The notes under the pieces were generated by a model, which saw nothing but the letters and a program-made list of their open reading frames with translations, did no database searches and was not told the DNA's origin. From positions 496,001-560,000 of the forward strand of contig JAJHTX010000008.1 of NCBI GenBank assembly GCA_032164295.1: a stretch of 64,000 nucleotides of DNA, given 5' to 3'. This document shows, one piece after another, positions 25,428 through 36,582 of the stretch (its first letter is position 1; every line of letters begins with the position of its first letter). The DNA comes from Inonotus obliquus (lineage: Eukaryota > Basidiomycota > Agaricomycetes > Hymenochaetales > Hymenochaetaceae). The translations under genes were made by a program, and so were the position numbers.

Positions 25428-26431
25428 TGGTGACTGGCAACGCCCTATCATCAAAAATCGTGCATTCTCACGGCCTCGCTTAGAGAAGCTGCAAGGATGC
25501 CGAGTCATGGGAGTTCTCCATTTCTTGAATTTGCATGTTCCACCCAACACATCAAATAAATGGTTATTATTTCTTCATGGTTGGGGATTTTTGATCCACT
25601 AGATCATTATTTTCTGAAGGGAATTTGAGATTTTCGAAAATCTTGTAAGATATTCACTATTTACATATGTTTTCTCAAGAAGTAAGCCGAGTCTTGGAAA
25701 TGTTTTCTGAAGGATTTGATGTGATGGCATGAAAATGTATGATTGTATATTGAGCACAGAGATTCAATATGGGGGTGGATTATAACAATGACAAGTTGGT
25801 TACAACTCATATCAGGAACAAGTACAGAAAAGGGAAGAAATGTTCATGTGACATGACAGAGCCATGCAAACCCGGCCCTCAGAAAATGCAAAAAAAATCA
25901 CAAAATTATATTTTTTGAGCAAACATTAACTCTGTCAGTACTAATATGTATTCTTGGTGGACTACATTCCCAGCATTCAATCTGAACCCAGTCAACTAAA
26001 GATAATAACCCAGCCAATGATGGAGTTGAGCACAATACAACTTCTCAGATGAGCACTATTGTATGTAGGACATGGATTCAGAGTTGCCATATTCTATTTG
26101 TATATGAAGAAGATTCCTCAGTATAATGTGTGAACATATGCTGAGTATATGCTATATCAGAATGACCAGATACACTTTATTGAACTCGAGTTTGGATAGT
26201 AGGTTATTATTATTCATTGAAGAAGTGCCCCTGATACTCTGGAGTACTAGTACAATAGTTTTCTGGCTCATTATTAGTATTTTTTTCACTTCTGCAGCAT
26301 GAATATTTGCTGGACTCAGAAGCTACAAAAGTGGTGTTGGCTATTCTTCACTAATTTCTATATATAGTAGGAGTTTAATCTCCGAAATAGAGTTACAGGA
26401 TCTCCTGGACCATAGAGATTGCCAGTCACTA
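25428..26431 (-). mobile_element. TIR7 element, non-autonomous 1.0-kb copy, inverted
   Basis: Left end TGGTGACTGGCAACGCCCTA; right end reads TAGTGACTGGCAATCTCTAT when reverse-complemented. The perfect 7-bp duplication is CTTACAG (25421-25427 and 26432-26438). The left end is of the right type (CTATCA, AAAAATCG, TTCTCACGG) and the right end is of the left type, so it is in minus orientation. No gene inside. Confidence 0.88.
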
Positions 26432-26451
26432 CTTACAGGGAAATGCAGAAT

Positions 26452-27533
26452 ACAGGGAAATTCATAAAAATCTGGACATGTGATGTTTTCTGTTTTTGGC
26501 CCCTTTAGTACCTCAGAACACAAAATAAATCATACCTCACTCAATGCTTGACCGTTTCGCATCATCTAAGTTGCTAAATTCATGCCCCGATCGTTCCGTC
26601 CGAAATGTAACAAACCCAAGCAACATTGATCAAGAATTGATCCTGAAATGGCGCAAAATGTTGTTTTTTCATGTATTCCTCATGTACATTTTTTCCTGCA
26701 CTCAATTCTGGGTCTACAGCACCCACAAGTATCTCAGAATGCTCAGATGGAATAACTGTGAGTTTAGAGACTGCATTTGGGATGTATATTGAGCTGTAGG
26801 TGTCAGTCTAAGGCATGCCTGAAAAGTAGAAATTCCCCCTCATCCCCCAAGCTCCCCATGCCCCAAGAAGAAATATCTGAGGCCAAGTTCATACATGTAA
26901 ATTTATTCCATGCCTATTGAAAGTGATTTGAGCACTTCTCATGTCTTCTATGAGGATTGGTGCATTGCTTGAGGTGGAGGAGACAGGGCATATGCACCAT
27001 GCTTCCCTGCCTTTCCCCAGCTTCCCAACATATCCATTTGATCTGGGAATGGCTCAGATACATTTTAATATACTCTAAATGAGTTCCTATGCATGAATTT
27101 GGCTTCAGATATTTTATCCAAGGCATGGGGAACTTGAGAGATGAGGGGGGATTTCTGCTGTTCAGGCATGCCTCAGACTGGCACCTACAGCTCAATATAC
27201 ATCCCAAATGCAGTCTCTAAACTCACAGTTATTCCATCTGAGCATTCTGAGATACTTGTGGGTGCTGCAGACCCAGAATTGAGTGCAGGAAAAAATGTAC
27301 ATGAGAAATACATGAAAAAACAACATTTTGCGCCATTTTAGGGTCAATTCTTGATCAATGTTGCTCGGGTTTGTTACAGTTCGGATGGCATGATTGAGGT
27401 ATGAATTTAGCAACTTAGATGATGCGAAACGGTCAAGCATTGAGTGAGGTATGATTTATTTTGTGTTCTGAGGTACTGAAGGGGCCGAAATTGGCAATTT
27501 GGCACATGTCTAGATTTTTATGAATTTCCCTGT
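26452..27533. mobile_element. Foldback element with long inverted arms
   Basis: Arms of about 440 bp (26452 to about 26897, and about 27087 to 27533) are reverse complements at high identity, with a spacer of about 190 bp. The outer ends are ACAGGGAAATTCATAAAAAT and its complement. A 3-bp AAT repeat flanks it (26449-26451, 27534-27536), which is too short to be firm. The same open stretch (beginning MLDRFASSKLLNS) appears on both arms and is a by-product of the palindrome. A TIR7 element abuts each arm at the mirror position. Confidence 0.85.
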
Positions 27534-27803
27534 AATTGGTGACTGGCAATTTTCTATCAACACGTGTCAATAATTTTTTTGGTCGGAGTTTGAATATCTT
27601 CTATGTATGGATAACGACGACGATCTTGTTCACTAGTTGCTTCCCATCATGTCTGATTTATTCCCAGAAACAAATATTAGCTCAATTTGACAAAAAAACA
27701 TTACTTTCCCGAACAGTATGTGTAGGTACTACCTCAACCTGAAGTCCCAAGCAAGCTGAATCAAAATACAAAATATGTTTACATCTGCATATTGCAGTGG
27801 TAA

Positions 27804-29700
27804 CTATTCACCACTATAATATGCAGAGTACCGGTCTGATACTTTAAGTAACTCGGTGAGTCTCGCTTCCCAGGTACTACCAATCTCTTTCTTAGAAGGT
27901 ATGTTGAGCTTATTACCATCCAACTCCCTAAATTTATCCAGCTGATCTTTTATTTCAGGCGATTTCAATTTGTGTACCATTGTCAAATCTGGATGGATGA
28001 CCGTGTCTCGTAGTCATTGTTCGTAGACAAGCTTCTATTAGGCTAAACAGTGAGCTTTCTCCATCCTCTCCTTAGCTTCCTTCTCACGGTCATTGTTTAC
28101 TTCTCTCCAGCACCTCTTATTAAGTCCTATCATGTCTTCTTTGTGTGCATGTTTTTGCAAGAAGGTTTGATGCTCCTCACAGGTGAGTATCTTCTTGATA
28201 AATTCGTCCGTCCCATTCCTTCTGTATCTGAATAAAGAATTGAATAACTTGATAGATCCATTAGGATTCCTGCATGAATATGCCCTATATGCACCGAGGG
28301 CGCTCTCATTCGCATCATTCGTCGCTGGCATCCATGCCAGCTGACGCTCTTCCTTGGTAAGTCCAGCAATCTTTCCATCTTTACTGAATTCTGATGAGAA
28401 TCTCTCCCACATCATCAAGGCCCCTATAAGGAATGCCTTGAACAGCTCCCTCAACTTTGGGAGCTGTTCCCAGGCAATGAGATTTTTAATCACATTGATT
28501 ATATTGGTGTGGTTCCATGTCTTATTACCATCCAGCGTCGCTTCGAGCGAGCTGGAATCGGTAGATATGATGATGTCAGGTGAGTCAATGAGCTTTTTAA
28601 TGTGAGTTTGTACTTTCTGCAATAGGGGCCTGAGGCCGAGAGCATTTACTTCTTCGAGACCGGTGCTGTGGATGGCGGAGATGAAGGGTATGGACACCAC
28701 CTCGTGATACAGGGCCATGCAGGCCAGTTCAGTAAGTGTAGGCAGGTCACTTAGTCCTTCGCTAACGTTCTCTTCCAGATGATTGAGGCTGGGTCTTTCC
28801 TTTGAGTATCGGATACGGCACATATAGTCTCTGTAAAAGTTGAGTTGAGTGAGAACTTCCTTCTTGTCGCCTCCGCTGGGTAAGGATTATGTTCCTCGCC
28901 CATTCCTCTTATGTAATACGCTCGGCCCTTTGTGCTAAGGTCATTGGGAATGTTCTCCTAACAACTCTGTGATTTTTCCATTCATTGCACATTGCTAAAT
29001 CGCCCCCCTTTACTGCATTCAGATCTTTGTGCATCCTACATCCACTCCAGACAAACAGCAAGAACCGGCACTGCTCCGGTTCTGAAAGCTTGACAAATAC
29101 TTCCTCTGCAAGTGTTCGTGCGAGTCGGTTCATGGTATGTAACTCTTTCATTTGCTTGTCTTCATCACTGAGACCAGTCCAGACTGACTCTCTACCAAGA
29201 TCCTGAATCATTCGACCCCGTTCTTCATGAATCAGATTCAAACAGCTTTCCTCTAGCATGGCAAACAAATGGCTCACCCCTAACTCTCGCAATGACGTCT
29301 CCAACTTCCAGGAAGCAAGCAGTTGGTGCTTTGCTTTCTGGTCCTCTGCATGGTCCCCATGTGATCCATAGAATTTGAGGGCTAGGGATGTGATAGTGAG
29401 GGGATCAGTTGACCCCTGGACAACCGAATCCAAGGGGCATTGCTTGTAGATGTCCACCAAATCTTGCATAAGTTGAGTAATGCCCTTCACCTCTGTCTCA
29501 GCGTGATGGTTTGCTGACAGGCGCACCTCACCAAATTGCACATGCCTGACAGGATCTGAAGACTGCAAACTATTGGAAAGACTTGAGAAAAGCTTGTCTT
29601 TGCCGCACTTATCAGGTAACTGCACATTGAAGTGTGTGGACTCAAAGTTTTGGTTCTTGTTTGTTGTGCTGTCACCACCTGTCATAAATCCTATGAGAAT
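27804..29700 (-). pseudogene. Unassigned large protein of the TIR7 element (candidate transposase), broken
   Basis: Three successive minus-strand segments: 29685-28909 (FVWSGCRMHKDLNAVKGGD near its end), 28823-28038 (DIIISTDSSSLEATLDGNK; AWMPATNDANESALGAYR) and 27986-27804 (KDQLDKFRELDGNKL). From memory, proteins with these motifs recur as hypothetical proteins in repeats of mushroom genomes. I know no assigned function. The segments are separated by stops or shifts at about 28908-28824 and 28037-27987, so this copy is dead. Its position between the TIR7 ends, and the absence of any other enzyme-like gene there, make it the transposase candidate by inference. I could not identify a DDE or DDD triad. 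Confidence 0.65.
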
Positions 29701-29899
29701 AGGTAAGCCTTGACAGTCTCATTCATTATTATGATACGCTGTACGGTCCTTGTGCTGGGTATGTATATTTTTTGTGCTTCCTTTTGCTTGATATCTAATG
29801 TCTTGAAAAGATACTTGAGGAATTTGAGGAAAATATCACAGCATTTCGATATGGGACAGTCAAGTATCACAAGGTGAAAGGATTGTGCTGAAATTTCGA

Positions 29900-31110
29900 T
29901 TTGATTAGGAGTGACAATCGAAACTATCCCGGATGGGACCGGTTAACCTTAGTGGCACTGGACGATAACAGGAGTCCACAATATAATAACACTCGAATGC
30001 CCAAGCACATTTATGGAGATCAGTGCTGATTACACTACGAACAGACGATCACCAGTAACAGCGGCATGGGTTGCAAACACACTCAGGGAAATATAGGCAT
30101 ACTGCAGAGACATTAGGCTACAAGAGAACCTATACCTAGGATGGCGAATACCTTTGAATGATACTTGACGAAGTGTACAATTACTCATTGCCATAGGAAG
30201 CTATGCTAAACCACCTTGGTTCCCCCTCAACGATATTCAATGTTGAATCACACTCAACGGTCCCGAAGAAGAGTCCTGAGGCAATAAGCAAATCACAGCC
30301 TTCATAGCCCCAGATGCTATGCAATGGAACCCCGATGGAATTCCTTAACCCAACAAGAAACTGCGGTCGAGTGAACTCTAACTACGGTGCAGCCATGCAA
30401 AACCAATGGCAAACAAACACGCAGATGATTACTCATTCACTGACTCACTCTATGCACAGGGCGCAGCACAATGCCGACCCCGAGCACAGGATTCAATTCA
30501 GTTTGAGTCAAGATGAGTCAACACTGAGTCATCGCCTCGCACTGTGCACAGTCAATGGGTCAACCCGCAGCAGAACAATAGGAATACCAGACAAGTTTAG
30601 AAGCTAGAACAACGAATCAGATCGAGAGTAGGAACTACGGAGCGTAGGAAGTGGTCCGTCCACAACATGAGGAAAAGGTATAAATAGTTGTAGACTTAGA
30701 CTATAGCTCCTCATCTTTCTTTCGATCCTCTTGTACATCGAGTCCTCTCAGGCATCTAGCTTCTAATCTGAAGACCACCTGATCTGCTTAACCTCTCTTA
30801 CTCTACGGTGTGGAATGATTGATTAGTCGCCCACCAACTAGAGAAGCTTGTGAACGGCAACCTACCTGTTTTAGCTGGGTACTTGTCCTACTAGCCTGTT
30901 AATGAAGTGAAGGCCCGACTTGATCAGCTAAACAAGAGTGTCTGAGACAGCACTTAGTATACTTGGGAATCTGCCCTGCTTGTGAAAACCGAGTAGGCTC
31001 TGGAAACTCTTAGAAAAGCATTGCCGAACCCGTAACCGATCGGACCGTCCTACTGTGGTTACTGTATAGTCCCTATAGGGCAAGCATTTTCTAACACAAG
31101 GCGACAAAGT
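29900..31110 (+). mobile_element. Degenerate retroelement-like insertion inside the TIR7 element
   Basis: No open frame above 100 codons. It has a TATAAATAG box at about 30679, a plausible transcript leader after it, and an end at about 31098 with TTTTCTAACA. Layout and TATA context resemble the remnants at 16160-19248, but no clear nucleotide match was found. Confidence 0.35.
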
Positions 31111-31211
31111 AACATTCGAACAGTGGTTTTGACAATGCCTTTACGAGTGAGTTGAATACTATCAACTGCCTTTTTTTGTTTTGAATCAAGATGACATATT
31201 TTTTTATGTGC

Positions 31212-32459
31212 TCATGTCAAGCCTTTTTGAAGACGATCATAAGCTCTGTGGCATCTGGTACGTAATGTTTCAATTTTGTTTTTCAACTGTTGGTGATTCT
31301 CCTGAAGTGCATCTTGCAGCTTTACAACATTATTTTTGAAATGTTTTCTTTCTATCTGAAAGATTGAACGCTCAGCAAAAACAGAGCTGAGTGTTTGATC
31401 CATCTGCATTTGCTGCAGCTGGATCTGTCTCGATATTGAAGTGAGTGCCGTGTCCTTGTGTACTATTTCAACCCAAAGCTGATGATGTTACAATGAAATT
31501 CTATAAGGCAAAATTGCAATCACTTAAGACTTCAACAGTCATCACTGCTTTGTCATCTTTTATTACTCATCCATGCTGATTCAACTCAGCCTTTATTTAT
31601 ATTGCACATTGCACGTGTTATTTCTCATTCACTTTGTGTTCTCTTGGTTCTATTATTTATCCTACATTGTACCCACATGGTCTCACCCCACTTTGCCCCA
31701 CCAGACTCCACTCCACTCCACTAGAGCACATGTACCACTTTGCGCTTACAGGTGGGGGTCTCCCTGACTCTGGTTTGCCCTCTCACTTTTTCCCCCATCT
31801 CTACCTCCCACTTTACCCCAGGGCCTGTAGTCTATATAAACCCCATGTATGAGGGACCTGACTCCCCAGCTTGACCTCTTGTACTCTTAGTGCAATACAG
31901 CTACTGGTCTCTCAACTTGACTCTAAGCCTTTCAGGCTGACTGAACCTATGAACTCTGACTCGACCTTCCAAGACAGGAAGTGTCCTTGTGAATTGTACC
32001 TCTGATTATATTATTGGTGGTTGAGTAAGACCTGTGTTGCCTTAACAGATGATTTGACTCAGTCAGCTCTCTGACCGAGTTGTGCAAGTTAAGAAGGTCC
32101 TGGGTTGAAGCTGACAGTTGATCGTGGGTCTCCTCTAGGTTCTGAGTGATGATCGCAATGAAGTGTTGTGCTTCTTCCAGGTGCGTGCATAACGAAGTAT
32201 TTCTTGACTCGAGGGACTGAATAGTAGATTGTAGGTTTTCATTTATTATGTTTTGCTGTGTTGCTGTATTCCGTATCTCGGTAAGTTGTTTCTCTGTGTT
32301 CTTGAGGGCTTCCGAAACCTTGCTGAACTGTCGCCTAGATATCTTACTACTATCTTCCAGTAGTTTGTTACATTTTGCTGCCCATGCCTTTGCAAGAAAT
32401 GCAGTCCTGGATGTTTCCGTGACATGTTGTTGTCTAATTGATTGGTTCGTACTATCCAT
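31212..32459 (-). pseudogene. Coiled-coil protein of the TIR7 element, interrupted
   Basis: The first minus-strand piece, 32459-31947 (170 codons, start MDSTNQSIRQQ), has long heptad-like stretches rich in Leu, Glu, Gln and Asn (for example ENLQSTIQSLESRNTSL). A second piece, 31409-31212, continues the same character (LQDALQENHQQLKNKIETL). Between them lies a 0.4-kb LTR-like insertion. The protein would be an extended alpha-helical, probably oligomeric partner. Its function is unknown. No match to a named family. Confidence 0.5.
31565..31950 (+). mobile_element. LTR-like fragment splitting the coiled-coil gene
   Basis: Pyrimidine-rich sequence with a promoter-like TCTATATAAACCCC at about 31831, a short leader after it, and no open frame of note. 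It separates the two coiled-coil pieces. The borders are guesses and no target duplication was identified. Confidence 0.35.
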
Positions 32460-33047
32460 CTGCTCAAAATGAATATATATAGCTTAATAACAATACCAGC
32501 ACAATTAAGTAGCAATATCATACCTTTTTGTAGTGATATTGCTCAGTTTGGGTGATCCAGAACTTGATGATGGCAAAATCATCAAAATCAACATTGCTTC
32601 TATCAAGTCACATGCTCGCTTTTTTCCTCTTTCTGTCGAGAAGTTCTTCACAAATCACTGGAATTTGCATAATCCTGCACTCAACCACTACAATTACAAT
32701 CACTTAACTCAATGCATGAATACTATTTTTTCAGTCTGCTCTTCAATTTGTTGAGAAAAAATTCTCAAGAAATGCTCTAGTTCTTGAGATATAGCATGTT
32801 TTCATGCTATATCTCAGTATATTTTCAAACAAAATCCGATTTTTTGTAACATTCATCTTGTTTGGACAAAAATAAATGTAATATACAGCTTTCTACCATT
32901 TATTTTGTACTGTGGAATGGGGTACATAAGCTTCAAAGTGTCTTCAAGGTCATTCTTCGGTTAGGAGTAAGCGAGTACTGGCATGACACGGCATGGAGCA
33001 TGAGAATTGATGCATGTTGATAGGGAATTGCCAGTCACTACTGTAAT

Positions 33048-33708
33048 TAGGGATCGGCAGTGTACCGTAATGTACGAATACGGCCCGTGCGTATTCGGAT
33101 ACGCTCTGTACTCATATAGAGGCAGAGAACTTACTTTACAGATCTGTATTGTACGGACCGCATTCCATATCACGAAATCCAAATTTAGAAGTAAATGGCA
33201 AATAAGGCATACGGCCATGAGAGGATGATCAGGAGAGATTTTTACTTCATTTGGCAGTTTATAGTTTGTTCGTCCGAGTTGAGGAGTATAGAAATGACGG
33301 ATATGCCTTCTATAACTCTTGGAACTGACATCCAAACGTGCAATGGCATTTGAATCATCCCTGTATACCAACATTACCCGGCCCCCAGCAACTTGAATGC
33401 ATGAAACGAAACTTTCTGGCAGACATACCATTGAAATTGGTGAGAATCCCATCCATTCTCTCGGGCAAGCATACCCAGGATCTCGGAGTGACACAAGACC
33501 ATCCCCGATCAATAATTCTTAATGTATCTTTCTTTGTTTCTTATGAATTCTTCTTGCTACCATACATACAACCGTATTCTGTATATGCCCACTGCATATC
33601 TGTACTCTGCTTGGAAACGAAGAGTACAGTGTCGTACAGTACGACTTGTATACTGTAGTAGGTCTTAACTTTACGTGCGTACCTGTATATATACGCTGCC
33701 GATCCCTA
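33048..33708. mobile_element. hAT-like MITE, 661 bp
   Basis: Perfect 13-bp terminal inverted repeat TAGGGATCGGCAG. The flanking 8-bp sequences ACTGTAAT (33040-33047) and CCTGTAAT (33709-33716) match at 7 of 8 positions. The T/CAGGG-type terminus and 8-bp duplication are characteristic of hAT elements. The interior has many short CGTAC/GTACG motifs and no gene. It was inserted exactly at the edge of the 5.5-kb TIR7 element. Confidence 0.82.
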
Positions 33709-33716
33709 CCTGTAAT

Positions 33717-34090
33717 ATATCATATATTCTTTTCCATAAGAGCTAAATGCATTCTATATATTACCAGTGAGTAAGATAACTAGAGCCCAGTAAGAGCTTC
33801 TCAACTTTATCGACCTACATCATCTCACAGGCTCTGGTGTAACTATGATCTACCAACATCATGCTCATTTCCTGACCTTCAGCTCAAAGGATCCTCAGAG
33901 ACCATGTATGACAATTCGGCGAATGGTTGCAGTCATCCTGATAATGGCATCGAAAAGTAGTGATAGCTCGGCTAAAGTTCCAATGAGACGCAGTTTACAT
34001 CTAGATGATAGCAAGGTTTATGCAGGTGGAAGAATCAAGATTGAATTTGATAATCATTGAGGTCATGTGATATGGATAACCCACTCAGAT
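33717..34090 (-). repeat. Inverted continuation of the duplicated gene flank (partner 47971-48306)
   Basis: Reverse complement of 47971-48306 with moderate divergence and small indels (shared, for example, TTCTTTTCCATAAGAGCTAA). In the complete locus this sequence directly follows the duplicated gene. Here it lies 32 kb from copy 1 and in the opposite direction. Confidence 0.85.
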
Positions 34091-34097
34091 GATTCAG

Positions 34098-34472
34098 TGG
34101 TGACTGGCAATTCCCTATTGATGCGCGTCCCCATGTTTTTTCAGTCGGAGCTTATATATTCTCCATATTTGGTCAAAAACAGTGATCTGTATTTACCGGT
34201 TTTTTTGTTTCCACCTACATCCCACCCAAGATCCGTAGTCAGTTGTCCCACACAAAACAAGCCTCTATGCAGGACTTATCATCAACTTGGGTGTGAAAAC
34301 CAACTATCACATGAAGGATTGACTGCATATAGTAAGTATATTCTCCTACATTCTTTATCAACCAACATGCTAGACATAAAGGCAAGGTCTTCGACTAAGC
34401 TATTGATTTATTATTGCTGTCAATAACTTATGGTATGCTAGCTAAAATGGATGTTATCCTGCACGATTCTCC
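34098..34472 (+). mobile_element. TIR7 element, split half B (left-type end)
   Basis: Begins TGGTGACTGGCAATTCCCTA next to GATTCAG (34091-34097), the reverse complement of the duplication at 1667-1673. The inner sequence matches the left ends at 19858 and 27537 (AACAGTGATCTGTATTTACC). It is cut at 34472 by a gypsy LTR whose flank TCTCC (34468-34472) is the reverse complement of GGAGA at 2523-2527. Together with half A it makes one element of about 1.22 kb. Confidence 0.85.
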
Positions 34473-34864
34473 TGTCATGAACACTTTTATTTCTTCTTCT
34501 TCTTATCTTTCTCTCTGCTTACCTCATCATTTCATTTACTAATCATGCTTACTATGATCCTATTACTAATAGTCCTTCCTTATTAATTCCTTTCTATCAT
34601 CTGACCTTAGTCTGTTCCAGAAGATTCTGGGGACATTCTATGATGTTCTATCTCATTCTATGACTTGTATATAGATAGTAGGTAGTTCACACGCTCTCAG
34701 GGTATAAGTAAGAGGCGTGTTCACCTGTATCCCCCAGTTTTGACCTTGTCAATACACCAGCTAGCGTCGTTCAAGCTCACTCCCCTCTCTCCCCTCTACT
34801 CTCTTTGATCAAGTTAGTGTAGCCTGGCCCTCTATTATGAGCTGGCCTAAGTGCGTCGCTGACA
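34473..34864 (+). mobile_element. Gypsy LTR (5' LTR of the broken copy)
   Basis: 392 bp, TGTCATGA...GCTGACA, with GGTATAAGTA before the predicted transcript start. It is followed directly by the primer-site region GAAGGTTGAAACTCCCC. It is inferred to be the 5' LTR of the insertion whose 3' LTR is at 2528-6247. Confidence 0.93.
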
Positions 34865-35545
34865 GAAGGTTGAAACTCCCCATCACCACTCTACACCCTT
34901 GATCACTCTGGCACTCCACATCTCTCTCTGGACTAACAGTTGACAAATTCATACCTACACCACCAACAACGTCACTGTTAACTGTGCTATCTCCTTTGTT
35001 ATTGCCTTCTGGATCTTCTGTATTGTACTCTTGTTCACTGAAGTGGGAATCCCTGGTACTGGGAGATGACCCCGAGTTGTCCCGATCCCTGTTTCACCTC
35101 CACGTCGACTGCCACCCCGCTACTACTCAACTACACCTGAACCAATCAGTGACCCACCATACCCAGTAGTCATCGACCTAACAGGCGGCAACTCCAATTA
35201 AATATTTGATTCGTATTGTCGTTGAACGGACTCCTACCTCTGCCACCTCTGCTATCGTTGTTTAGACCCTGCATAGTAGTTATTTGACGTTATCTGTACC
35301 CTCCTAATGATTGTGAAGTGTTACCCCTGGCCTTGTTTGCCAGTTGACCAAACACCTCTCTCAATCGATGCTGCCTGATGGGGATCGTAAGATCCAACAG
35401 ACCAGCAGTGCCTTGCAGAGAACAGACATATCATTAGAACTCTAATTGTGCTTGTGTCTTAGTCTTTAACGATAGGTAGTGTTAATCTGCAGACTGGTAG
35501 TTGTCACTGTTCGTTCTCCTTTAAGGATTCTAACCTTGCTGGTGT

Positions 35546-36222
35546 ATGCAATCACCAGTAGACTTCCAAACCATCCAAAACCCTCCATCTGAAACATTCA
35601 AAACATCCCAAACATCCCAAACATCCCGAACCTCTCCCATGGCTGAAGGAAATGTATCGCCCCCTCCACCATTAGGAGAGATTCCACAAGGACCCATCCT
35701 AACTGAAGAGGATGTGGGCCACATTGTGAGATACCTCCAATTGCAGCGAGAAATTGACTGTATCCTCAGTGAAACTGATGAACAGCCTCAGCACAGAAAC
35801 TGTAACAGCCACATGGCCAAACCCAAAGAGTTTGATGGACGAGACTTCGACAAGTTCATGCAGTCCATCCAACTGTACATTTGGGCAAACCGACATGACT
35901 TCAAAGCAGACTTGGATAGAATCTTGTTCGTACTGTCATACATGAAGGAAGACACTGCCAACATGTGGGCTAAAAACTACATCGAAGAATATCTCGCAGA
36001 TGAAGAAGTAGAGCTAAGCTGGGAAAAGTTCCTGAAGTTACTGAAGGAGTTGTTCCAAGACCTGAACAAGCAAGCAATGGCACAAAATGAACTAGCCAAC
36101 TGCCGCATGGGAAAGGACACTACAGAAGCATTCTTCAGCAAATTTGACATCCTGAGACACACGGCAGGTTACGTCAAAAACCACGACACTTACCTCATCC
36201 AATTGATTGAGAATGCGGTACC
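35546..36222 (+). pseudogene. Ty3/gypsy gag, N-terminal two thirds, truncated
   Basis: Starts at ATG 35546 (MQSPVDFQTIQNPP) and matches gag of the fuller copy at 38229 for about 225 residues, including the capsid segment KEFDGRDFDKFMQSIQLYIW. At 36222/36223 the sequence switches to an unrelated LTR-like fragment, which supplies an artificial tail up to a stop at 36344-36346. The preceding 34865-35545 is untranslated leader. Confidence 0.9.
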
Positions 36223-36582
36223 TGTTACAACGTCTTTCTCATTTTCCTTAAACGGCCTTTCTTCATATTCGTTGATGCATATTTACTCTCCTTTCAATCA
36301 CTTTCCTTACTTAATACTTATAGGCTTAGCTAATCACAATACATAACAACTTTATCCCGCCATTATTTAGTTTATTATTCTTTTCTTCTTTTGTCTCTAT
36401 TTGTCTCTATTTATACTGTACAGTTTATGTAACACTTTCCTGCAATGTCAGGTGTATATAAGGCTGGACCCGAGAGTTAGGGATTCCCCACTCTCTTGTT
36501 CTAGTACTATCACCTTCGTCACAGGTTAGTCGCACCTTCTTTATATATTATATAGACGCTCAATCTAGTACTATCACCTTTG
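36223..36582 (+). mobile_element. Unassigned LTR-like fragment at the gag break
   Basis: Starts TGTTACAACGTC immediately after the gag homology ends. It has TGTATATAAGG at about 36452 and a direct repeat TCTAGTACTATCACCTT at its right part, and it is cut by the next gypsy LTR at 36583. No second copy is in the window. It may be an LTR of a different family, now lacking its right end. Confidence 0.45.

Larger units (their letters stand above)
27537..33040 (+). mobile_element. TIR7 element, 5.5-kb copy with coding content (candidate autonomous member)
   Basis: Left end TGGTGACTGGCAATTTTCTA; right end reads TAGTGACTGGCAATTCCCTA when reverse-complemented. The perfect 7-bp duplication is CTGTAAT (27530-27536 and 33041-33047). 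The ends match the short copies at 19858-20883 and 25428-26431 and the split copy. Inside are, on the minus strand, a large unassigned protein gene in pieces (27804-29700) and a coiled-coil gene (31212-32459), plus later insertions of retroelement sequence. A 7-bp duplication does not by itself fix the superfamily. Confidence 0.82.

Noticed and set aside
25428..26431. 3-bp duplication (TAC/GTA) suggesting a Harbinger-type element
   Set aside because: Comparing three copies shows the longer exact 7-bp duplications to be the consistent solution; the 3-bp reading is a subset.
26544..27440. The same 82-codon frame on opposite strands
   Set aside because: It is the inverted-repeat arms of the foldback read twice; no independent sign of coding.
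31573..31852. Overlapping open frames on the plus strand
   Set aside because: Pyrimidine-rich LTR-like sequence with promoter features; no protein resemblance.
32961..33512. 183-codon minus-strand open frame
   Set aside because: Crosses the boundary between the TIR7 end and the hAT-like MITE; composite of two transposon ends.
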